Source of the DNA: Candidatus Scalindua sp.
GTDB lineage: Bacteria; Planctomycetota; Brocadiia; Brocadiales; Scalinduaceae
Direction of reading: 5' to 3'
Assembly: GCA_031316155.1 (NCBI GenBank)
Contig: JALDRB010000006.1
Coordinates: forward strand, 1 to 64,000
DNA length: 64,000 nucleotides
In this document: one piece after another, positions 56,934-64,000 of the stretch
Layout: every line of letters starts with the position of its first letter
Numbering within the stretch: the first letter of the stretch is position 1
Notes under the pieces: model-generated
The model's database searches: none
Seen by the model: the letters and a program-made list of their open reading frames with translations, nothing else
What the model was told of the DNA's origin: nothing
Translations under genes and position numbers: made by a program

Positions 56934-57584
56934 TTATTGAAGATGGTGAGGTTGTTGTTTTCCGGTATGCATCCGGGAGGCCTGAACTTGAAAAAGTGAT
57001 ATCCTGTTCAAGATCGTTTCAATAGGAAAATTTTTGCCGGGACAGGCAGTAGATTTTTGAGCAACCTGATTGTGTCCGATAATGTTTGATTTTGGTATTT
57101 GGTATCGGTTCGAAAGATAATTAATTAAACTTACCAATGATGTTATCTGTTTTTGTGTAGGTACTTGTTCCTCTTCGAAATTTCCTACAAGACAGATTCC
57201 AATTGCAATTCGGTTTGTATCCATGTTGGCAGTATGGGCTCCATGGATCTGTTTTGTCCATCTCTCTCCCACTTCTATTTTCCCATCTTTAGAACCGGAA
57301 CCATTGCCAATAACGAAATGATAGGCAAGACCATTTGCCCATTTTTTTTTCTCTCTATGGTATTTATCGAAGGCTTGCGCATCTCCACTATTGGTAGCGC
57401 TGTGATGGATAACAATTTGGCGCCATGAATTTTCCTCTACTTCCACACTGCACAATTCTTCAATATCTATAACAACAGTTACAATTTTTTTCATTCCGAT
57501 AAATGGTAGAGCAATAAACAGACCGATCGCAATTGCGAACTTTACAATTGCAACGATTCTAACATGCCTTTCTGTTATCTTCAT
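56934..57584 (-). CDS. N-acetylmuramoyl-L-alanine amidase (amidase_2/PGRP)
   Basis: 216 residues. An N-terminal membrane helix (about 12-28) acts as anchor. The zinc site is visible: IVIHHSAT (His), IHGAHTANMDT, NRIAIGICLVGNFEEE, and GHNQVAQKSTACPG with the second and third ligands (His and Cys). It cleaves the bond between MurNAc and L-Ala in peptidoglycan, implying a cell wall. Ends near a run of His/Gln. Single gene. Confidence 0.9.
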   Translation of the reverse strand: MKITERHVRIVAIVKFAIAIGLFIALPFIGMKKIVTVVIDIEELCSVEVEENSWRQIVIHHSATNSGDAQAFDKYHREKKKWANGLAYHFVIGNGSGSKDGKIEVGERWTKQIHGAHTANMDTNRIAIGICLVGNFEEEQVPTQKQITSLVSLINYLSNRYQIPKSNIIGHNQVAQKSTACPGKNFPIETILNRISLFQVQASRMHTGKQQPHHLQ

Positions 57585-57803
57585 TTATGGCATTATAGTA
57601 TTAATGAGTATTATAAATCAATTTAAAACATGCAGCAGCTTCGTCCTCATGGTTGGAATTTTCGATAGGTATTATGATTCCATAGAATCTGATATCCGTT
57701 TCAGGACGAAAACCGTTGTCCTTGACACCTTATTGTAATTATGATAGGATCTATCAACACTAAGGATTTCCGATAATTATTTGCCTTAAGAATAGTAAAT
57801 GTA

Positions 57804-60032
57804 ATGCCTTATGTTAAGTTTGCCGAAATAGTTTTATCTATACCTCTCAATAAAAAATTCCATTACAGCATCCCGCTATCATGTATTAATCAAATCGGAA
57901 TTGGGAAAAGGGTCAAAGTTCCCTTCAGAGGCAGGACGATTATTGGGTACTGTGTTGGATTAACGGATGTTTCAGGCATTAAAGAAATAAAGGATATAAT
58001 TCAAGTAATTGATGCAAAACCTATTTTTACCCCTCAACTTCTCGCAATTTCTAAGTGGATGGCTGATTTTTACTTTTGTGGCTGGGGTGAAGCGCTTGAG
58101 ACTTTTCTCCCCTTTGCTGTAAGAAACAGTTTTCATGCTAAAACGGTAAATGTTGTCAGATTATCCAAAGATGAAGGATTTGTTAAAGAGGCGCTCACTT
58201 CACTCAAGAAAAAGGCACCGAGGCAGGGAAAAGCCCTGGAAATTCTTCTGAAAGGAGAGGAGATGACCGTTAGCGAGCTATCAAGGGTTAGCGGCTGTAA
58301 TCTCCAGGGCATCTATAGACTGAGAGAGCGAGACCTTGTCAGTCTGCGGAAAAAGCCTGCTGATGACACCCCCCTGTTTGCGGGCAGACATTTGCCAAAA
58401 ACAGATCATTTGATGCCCACAAAAGAGCAGGAACGTGCTATAGTATTTATTAAGACAAGATTAAGGGAAGGAAAATACCGCACGGTTTTACTGAGAGGAG
58501 TTACCGGAAGCGGAAAAACAGAGATTTATCTCCAGGCAATCTCTGAAACGATTGCATTGGGGCGAAAAGCGATCGTACTTGTACCAGAGATATCACTTAC
58601 CCCGCAAACGATTGAAAGGTTCCGATCGCGTTTTGATAAAATCTCCGTCCTGCATAGTAGTCTAACGGAAAAACAGCGGTATAATCAGTGGTGGGAAATC
58701 AAAAATGGTAATGCCGATATTGTTATTGGGGCCCGTTCAGCTCTGTTTGCACCTTTGGACAATCTGGGCTTAATAGTAATAGATGAAGAACATGAAAACA
58801 CGTTCAAACAGGATAGTACCCCGCGTTATAATGCTCGTGACTTAAGTTTGGTTAGGGCTCAATATGAAAATGCCGTTGTTGTCCTCGGTTCCGCAACACC
58901 TTCTCTTGAAAGTTATCATAATGCAGGTCTTGGGAAGTATGATTATGTTACCCTGAAGAGTCGTATTGGAGATAACCCTCTTCCGAGAGTACAAATAGTC
59001 GATATGAGGGGTGAGATACAGAGAGGGAAAAGGCAATCCTGCATTTCCCGGTATCTTGAACTGAATATGAAAAAGTGTCTTGCTCAGAAGGGGCAAATAA
59101 TTCTGTTCTTAAATCGACGTGGTTTCTCGTCATTTGTTAATTGCAGGAGATGTGGTTTTGTCCTCATGTGTAAGAAATGCGATATATCTTTAACGTATCA
59201 TAAAAAACAAGATGTCGTAATATGTCATTATTGTTATCATGAGGCGTCTGTTCCTAAAGAGTGCCCTGAATGCAAGAATCCCGGTATAAATTTTTTTGCC
59301 TTTGGAACTGAAAAAATAGAGGAAGAGATAAAGGCTAAGTTCCCTTCATATCGACTGTTGAGGATGGACAGTGATACAATGCGGGGAAACAATGCACACG
59401 AAAAGGCTCTTTCTGCCTTTAAACGGGGGGACATCGATATACTTTTAGGTACTCAGATGATTGCAAAAGGCCTTGATTTTCCAAATGTTACACTCGTTGG
59501 TGTCCTTTCTGCAGATACTATCATTCATTTACCTGATTTTCGGGCAAGTGAGAGGACTTTTCAGTTACTTTCCCAGGTAGCCGGGAGAACAGGCAGAGGT
59601 TCTCAGGAAGGCCTGGTTATTATACAGACGTTTAATCCGGAACATTATAGTATTATCTTTGCTGCTTCCCATGATTATGATGGGTTTGCTAAAAAAGAAC
59701 TTGAATATAGAAAACAACTTTATTATCCTCCTTACGGGAGGCTTGCAAGGATCGTCTTACGGGGAAAACGAGAAGAGGACGTTAAAGAAAGATCAATAGA
59801 ATTGGCTGAGAAATTGAAAGATACGATAAAATTGTATAAAAATACTGTGGAAATTCTTGGCCCTTCACCCGCACCGGTTACCAGAGTTAAGGATAATTAT
59901 AGATGGCACATAGTAGTAAAGGCAATTAATATTGAGTACTTGCAACAGGTCTTAACGAGTATTAAAGATGAACCCAGAATATCGAAAAAAGTACAAACCG
60001 TGATTGACGTTGATGCCTATATGATGTTATGA
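57804..60032 (+). CDS. priA: Primosomal protein N' (PriA helicase)
   Basis: 742 residues. N-terminal 3'-DNA-binding domain (about 1-110), Walker A GVTGSGKTEIYL, DEEH box in VIDEEHENTFKQD, zinc cysteines in NCRRCGFVLMCKKCDISLTYH and CHYCYHEASVPKECPECKN, and helicase motifs V/VI (GTQMIAKGLDFPNV, QVAGRTGRGSQ). It restarts stalled replication forks. Complete. Followed by guaB 67 bp downstream. Confidence 0.96.
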   Translation: MPYVKFAEIVLSIPLNKKFHYSIPLSCINQIGIGKRVKVPFRGRTIIGYCVGLTDVSGIKEIKDIIQVIDAKPIFTPQLLAISKWMADFYFCGWGEALETFLPFAVRNSFHAKTVNVVRLSKDEGFVKEALTSLKKKAPRQGKALEILLKGEEMTVSELSRVSGCNLQGIYRLRERDLVSLRKKPADDTPLFAGRHLPKTDHLMPTKEQERAIVFIKTRLREGKYRTVLLRGVTGSGKTEIYLQAISETIALGRKAIVLVPEISLTPQTIERFRSRFDKISVLHSSLTEKQRYNQWWEIKNGNADIVIGARSALFAPLDNLGLIVIDEEHENTFKQDSTPRYNARDLSLVRAQYENAVVVLGSATPSLESYHNAGLGKYDYVTLKSRIGDNPLPRVQIVDMRGEIQRGKRQSCISRYLELNMKKCLAQKGQIILFLNRRGFSSFVNCRRCGFVLMCKKCDISLTYHKKQDVVICHYCYHEASVPKECPECKNPGINFFAFGTEKIEEEIKAKFPSYRLLRMDSDTMRGNNAHEKALSAFKRGDIDILLGTQMIAKGLDFPNVTLVGVLSADTIIHLPDFRASERTFQLLSQVAGRTGRGSQEGLVIIQTFNPEHYSIIFAASHDYDGFAKKELEYRKQLYYPPYGRLARIVLRGKREEDVKERSIELAEKLKDTIKLYKNTVEILGPSPAPVTRVKDNYRWHIVVKAINIEYLQQVLTSIKDEPRISKKVQTVIDVDAYMML

Positions 60033-60099
60033 GCGGTTGCGTTTTTTACGGAAATGGTGGTATTTATTTAAACGGGTAACTTATTATTAAGAGGTTAAT

Positions 60100-61628
60100 A
60101 TGCCGGAAAATGGATTTAGTGCAGAAGCGTTTTTCTCAGATGGTAGCGGGCTCACGTATAATGATTTTATCATTTTACCCGGGCACATAGATTTCTCTAT
60201 AAAAGATGTTGATCTGGAGACACACATAACACGCAATCTTACCTTAAAAAGACCCATTGTTAGTTCACCAATGGATACTGTTACGGAGTCGAATATATGG
60301 CCATCCATATGGCGCTTTTCGGTGGGTTGGGGATTATCCATTATAACAATACCATCGAGGAGCAGGAAAAAGAGGTTCGAATGGTAAAGAGATATGAAAA
60401 CGGTTTCATCACCTATCCTGTTACTCTCAGTCCTGAAAACATTATTGTGGATGTCTATAATATTAAAGAAACATACGGATTTTCCGGAATACCCATAACC
60501 GAAGATGGAACATTAAAATCCAAACTCGTTGGTATTGTTACCCGAAGAGACATAGATTTTGAAGTTGATAGAACAAAAAAACTAAAAGAAATTATGGTAA
60601 CACAACTTGTAACAGCGCCTGCGGGCATATCCCTTGCCGAGGGAAACAGGATACTCAAGGAGTCGAAGAAGGGTAAACTGCCCTTGATAGACAAAGAGGG
60701 AAGATTGATATCCCTCCTGAGCAGAACAGATCTCTTAAAAAATGAGGATTTTCCGTATGCTTCCAAGAACGATGAAAAACAATTACTTGTTGGGGCTTCG
60801 ATCTCTACCAGAGATGAGGATAAAGAGCGGCTTCAAGCTCTGGCAAATGCAGGAGTAGACCTGATTGTGATTGATTCTTCCCAGGGGGATTCTGTTTATC
60901 AAATCAGTATGATAAAGCATGTCAAAAAGAATTATCCTCACATTGAAGTTGTGGGTGGAAACGTCGTTACTGCCAGACAATGTAAATCGCTTATTGATGC
61001 AGGGGCAGATGCTCTTCGCATAGGTATGGGTGCCGGTTCGATCTGCATTACACAAGATACTCTGGCGGTAGGCAGGTCTCAGGGCTCTGCTGTTTATCAT
61101 TGCGCAAAATTTGCCAGAGAATACGCAAAGATACCTGTGATTGCAGACGGTGGTATAGCTAATATTGGCCATATAGTTAAGGCTTTGGCGTTGGGGGCAA
61201 GTACCGTAATGCTTGGCGCATTGCTTGCCGGTACAAGCGAGGCACCTGGTGAATATTACTATGAGGGTGGTCTTCGTCTTAAAAAGTATAGAGGCATGGC
61301 CTCTTTGGAAGCAATGGAAAGGGGTGGTGGTAAGAGATATTATTCCGAGGAAGAGAGGGTTAATATTGCTCAGGGAGTATCTGGTACGGTGGTGGATAAG
61401 GGTTCGGTAGTCAATTTTGGCGAGTATATTATAAAAAGTCTCTTACATGCAATGCAAAGTATCGGTTTTAGAACGGTGAAGGATTTGCATGATGGAATTT
61501 ACAATGGTAACCTCTCATTTGAGGCAAGATCTGCTTCTGCTCAGGGAGAAGGTACCGTCCATGATTTGCATTCATATACTCTGCCTGATGCAAAATTGTT
61601 TTATTCTCCTGATAGGAAAAGGTCATAA
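60100..61628 (+). CDS. guaB: IMP dehydrogenase, interrupted by an internal frameshift
   Basis: The protein starts at ATG 60100 ([28 protein letters not shown]) and reads to [12 protein letters not shown]. The family then continues [17 protein letters not shown] in a different frame (60297 on). Near 60291-60297, CGAATATATGGCC appears to have gained two bases or lost one. The second part has two CBS domains and the catalytic Cys in [11 protein letters not shown], ending at 61628. GuaB makes XMP for GTP synthesis and is usually required, so a sequencing error or a second copy must be considered. Confidence 0.85.
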
Positions 61629-61809
61629 ATATCAAATTTTGTCTGGTTTTTGGCAGTCAGGGCCGGGTTGATTCTGAGTCTGGAAATGGCAATTTTCTAT
61701 GGTTGCAGATTCACATGATAACGTCTCTGAGCTTAAAACGGCCATACCCAGAAAAAGTACAAGCGGAGGTTTTATTGATACGCACAAAATCTGAGAGGTG
61801 TGATGTACT

Positions 61810-62250
61810 ATGAATGTAAAACATTGTATTTTTCTCGTTATCTGTTCCGTTTTCCTTTTGCTCACTGGTTGTGTGACGCGAACGATCACCGTTAGAACTA
61901 ATCCAAGCAACGCTTCTGTATACATTGACGACAAACTCGTGGGTGAAAGTCCTGTATCTGTTCCTTTTACCTATTACGGTACGAGAAAAATAACCATAGA
62001 GAAAAAAGATGCAGATGGAAAACTTACGTGTGAAAGAAAGGTAGCTTTGGAAAAGATAAAGACTCCTCTCTACGAAGTATTTCCTCTAGACTTTTTTTCG
62101 GAAATTATTTGGCCTTTCAACATAATTGATGATCATATCCTGATATATGATTTAACAGAAACCAAACAACTGTCGAGAAAGGAACATCAAAAGATCGTTT
62201 TGGAGAATGCTCAGGAGCTAAAGCAAAAAGTTGATGCTCCCGATTTCTGA
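61810..62250 (+). CDS. PEGA-domain lipoprotein
   Basis: 146 residues. Signal with lipobox LLTGC (about residue 21). Residues 27-75 form a PEGA domain: TVRTNPSNASVYIDDKLVGESPVSVPFTYYGTRKI. The rest is amphipathic with a helical tail. PEGA domains are surface-associated, of unknown role. Stand-alone; ATG 61810 behind GAGGTG. Confidence 0.8.
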   Translation: MNVKHCIFLVICSVFLLLTGCVTRTITVRTNPSNASVYIDDKLVGESPVSVPFTYYGTRKITIEKKDADGKLTCERKVALEKIKTPLYEVFPLDFFSEIIWPFNIIDDHILIYDLTETKQLSRKEHQKIVLENAQELKQKVDAPDF

Positions 62251-62305
62251 ATATCCTGAAAATTTAAATTTATGCATGGAGGTATTTCAATATTTCCATA
62301 TTTTT

Positions 62306-62420
62306 TGCGTTGAAGGCGCAAGTTCAAAAGCCCGTAAAAAACTGCCATGGACGGTAGTTTAGGAATTTTAGAAAAGTTAGCCAGCCCGAACGTGCCATTC
62401 GGTACGGACGGGTGGGATGG
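62306..62420 (+). repeat. Dispersed repeat, family R4, copy 2
   Basis: Same block as 24387-24482 (GCGTTGAAGGCGCAAG, AACTGCCATGGACGG, AAAAGTTAGCCAG), with a following CCCGAACGTGCCATTCGGTAC palindromic part. It is next to an R3 repeat, as at 24387. Confidence 0.75.
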
Positions 62421-62469
62421 TCTAATTCGATTGTATAGTCTTTTCATTGTAAGAACCAATAAATCAATA

Positions 62470-62577
62470 ACTTACATTTTTTTTGTGCGCAAGCACATGT
62501 CCAAAATGGCGTTAAGCAACGACACGGGTGTCGTTGTAGCAATTTTGAAAGAGTTGTGTAGGATGCGTTAACTCGTA
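62470..62577 (+). repeat. Dispersed nested-hairpin repeat, family R3, copy
   Basis: ACATTTTTTTTGTGCGCAAGCAC, ATGGCGTTAAGCAACGACACGGGTGTCGTTGTAGCAATTTTGAAAGAG. Ends one base before the methyltransferase start, with its final GTTAACTCGTATGA providing that ATG. So the repeat forms the whole leader of the next gene. Confidence 0.85.
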
Positions 62578-63221
62578 TGAAGATCATCTTAACAGGTACG
62601 ATATTTTTCTGCTCATTTCTCTTCTTGCTCGGTCAGGTTGTTTCTGCCGGTGGTGAAGATAGAAATCGGTGGAATAAGCGATATAATACGAAAGAGTATA
62701 TATACGGGAAGGAGCCGATAGATTTTCTCAAAAATAATATTCAAGTTTTAACCAGGGGCAAGGCTCTAGTATTAGCTATGGGTGAAGGCAGAAACGCACT
62801 GTTTCTGGCCAGGAATGGATTCGATGTAGATGGGTGTGATGTCTCAGATATCGCTGTCGAGAAGTGTAAGTTGTTTGCCAGGGAAAACAACCTTAAAATA
62901 AATGCCTTTGTAGCTGATCTGGAAGAGTATCAGATACCTGTCGACGAATATGACTTGATAACGTGCATCTATTATACGCAAAGGAACCTTATTCCTCAGA
63001 TCAAGGCAGGCCTGAAGAAGGGAGGTATGGTGCTGTTCGAGACATATACCATTGATCAGCTTAACTATGGTGAGAATGCTCCGGGGCCCAAAAACCCGGA
63101 GTATCTGTTGAAACATAACGAACTCCTGAATCTCTTTCGGGATTTTCATATCCTTTTCTACAGAGAGGGAGAGATAGGAGACAAAAAATCTGTCGCAAGT
63201 TTGATTGCTCGAAAGAAGTGA
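62577..63221 (+). CDS. Class I SAM methyltransferase with N-terminal signal sequence
   Basis: 214 residues. KIILTGTIFFCSFLFLLGQVVSAGG at the N-terminus is a signal peptide or membrane anchor, unusual for this enzyme class. The SAM fold follows: ALVLAMGEGRNALFLARNG, VDGCDVSDIAVEKC, NAFVADLEEY, and YDLITCIYYTQRNLIPQI. It resembles TehB/thiopurine-type small-molecule methyltransferases. The start lies at the end of an R3 repeat with no ribosome binding site, so an internal start cannot be excluded. Substrate unknown. Confidence 0.75.
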   Translation: MKIILTGTIFFCSFLFLLGQVVSAGGEDRNRWNKRYNTKEYIYGKEPIDFLKNNIQVLTRGKALVLAMGEGRNALFLARNGFDVDGCDVSDIAVEKCKLFARENNLKINAFVADLEEYQIPVDEYDLITCIYYTQRNLIPQIKAGLKKGGMVLFETYTIDQLNYGENAPGPKNPEYLLKHNELLNLFRDFHILFYREGEIGDKKSVASLIARKK

Positions 63222-63230
63222 GATTAATCT

Positions 63231-63330
63231 CTTAAAAGAGAAATATTTTGACCAATCCCTGTTCCAGACATTCAGGGACAAGATTAGGCAATAATTTACG
63301 AATTACGATTTGGGATTTACGATTATTACA
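63231..63330 (+). repeat. Dispersed hairpin repeat, family R1, copy 3
   Basis: AAATATTTTGACCAATCCCTG...CAGGGAC plus the TTACGAATTACGATTTGGGATTTACGATTA tail. Matches 5486-5590 nearly throughout. Confidence 0.8.
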
Positions 63331-63380
63331 ATAGTATGAAAAGCAATGCTGATTTAGAATAATTTTAATTTAGGTGAATT

Positions 63381-63593
63381 ATGAAAAATAAATTTACTGC
63401 TGTGATAAAACAAGAAGGAAGTTGGTGGGTCGGCTGGATAGAAGAGGTTCCCGGAGTAAATTGTCAAGAATCCACAAAGGAAGAGTTATTAGAAAGTCTA
63501 AGAGTTACATTAAAGGAAGCGTTAGAATTTAATAGAAAAGAAGCAATTACTGCTGCGGGAAGTGATTATGATGAAGAGCAAATTGCTATATGA
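63381..63593 (+). CDS. hicB: HicB-family antitoxin
   Basis: 70 residues: FTAVIKQEGSWWVGWIEEVPGVNCQESTKEELLESLRVTLKEALEF, the HicB core. It precedes hicA with a 4-bp overlap (ATGA). A different lineage from the hicAB at 39568. Confidence 0.9.
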   Translation: MKNKFTAVIKQEGSWWVGWIEEVPGVNCQESTKEELLESLRVTLKEALEFNRKEAITAAGSDYDEEQIAI

Positions 63594-63778
63594 AGCGGTC
63601 TACGCTAATAAAATATCTTCGGACAAATGGTTGCGAATTAATTAGGGAAGGTGCAAAACATTCATGGTGGGGAAATTCTGGTTTAAACAAGAAATCATCA
63701 GTACCTCGGCATTCAGAAATAAAAGATATTCTGGCAAGCAAAATCTGTAAGGATCTTGGAATTAAACCAATAAAATAA
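63590..63778 (+). CDS. hicA: HicA-family toxin
   Basis: 62 residues: STLIKYLRTNGCELIREGAKHSWWGNSGLNKKSSVPRHSEIKDILASKICKDLGI. The catalytic His lies in GAKHSWW. Complete. After it, 63779-64000 holds no gene that I recognise. Confidence 0.9.
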   Translation: MKRSTLIKYLRTNGCELIREGAKHSWWGNSGLNKKSSVPRHSEIKDILASKICKDLGIKPIK

Positions 63779-64000
63779 TAAATATAATTGGTTAGCGCAA
63801 CGAATCACAAGCTACTTTTTTGCGTGAAGCTTTTGACAGCAGAGCTTTATGTTTTTATAACATCTAATGGTCGGTAAATTCCACGTTATCTTTAATAAAA
63901 ATGGATGTTATCCCTCTTATCCTATTTAATGAAAAAGTTAATCGTCTTGACAGTTGTCGATTAACAAAAAGAATGGCACACCCTCACTATAAGATTCAGC

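Overview
The window is bacterial chromosome with low G+C, frequent TTG/GTG/CTG starts, long gaps full of dispersed short repeats, and many broken genes. Gene content (F-type ATP synthase operon, HemL, GDH, ALDH7, RimK cluster, TonB/copper receptor, PriA, GuaB, TsaB) and a short Lys-rich protein resembling ones I associate with planctomycetes suggest a Planctomycetota member, perhaps an anammox (Brocadiales/Scalindua-like) lineage. That assignment is inference; there is no rRNA in the window.

Layout. 1-3140 (minus): two tandem SPFH/band-7 membrane proteins and an acidic membrane protein. 3292-4800: trpE. 4801-6958: degraded ground with repeats, a frameshifted small basic protein and a broken ModE-type HTH gene. 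6974-16277: hemL, then the ATP synthase operon (atpZ-like, atpI, B, E, F, H, A, G, D, C), with most subunits read from non-ATG starts. 16818-26702: PhoU-like protein, IS630 remnant, glutamate dehydrogenase, ALDH7-type dehydrogenase, M32 carboxypeptidase, an OBAP/DUF1264-like protein, a malate/lactate dehydrogenase-like protein and a desulforedoxin. 26909-29501 (minus): rimK, an aspartoacylase-like gene and a RimB-like retropepsin. 30016-31301: two toxin-antitoxin loci, one with a truncated toxin. 31322-36569 (minus): a copper-type TonB receptor, ExbB, ExbD, TonB and a Cys-rich exported protein.

37048-48577 is an accessory island: a dead hicB, a PIN toxin pair, a 290-bp direct repeat, an IS630 transposase, hicAB, then a compact three-gene operon (40632-47026) and decayed copies of a four-helix-bundle gene and of tsaB around another RelE pair. 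The three-gene operon encodes an alpha/beta hydrolase, an 1102-residue TPR protein with a PIN-like nuclease region, and a 669-residue helical protein of no family I recognise. It is my best candidate for an undescribed biological (probably conflict/defence) system.

48875-63778 returns to chromosome-like content: tsaB, an MBL hydrolase, an SDR with altered catalytic residues, a vWA-TSP3-OmpA lipoprotein, a histidine kinase with two degenerate receiver domains, a highly structured non-coding stretch (56111-56308), an amidase, priA, a frameshifted guaB, a PEGA lipoprotein, an exported-looking methyltransferase and a hicBA pair. At least seven toxin-antitoxin loci, intact or decayed, and about eight families of dispersed non-coding repeats are present.
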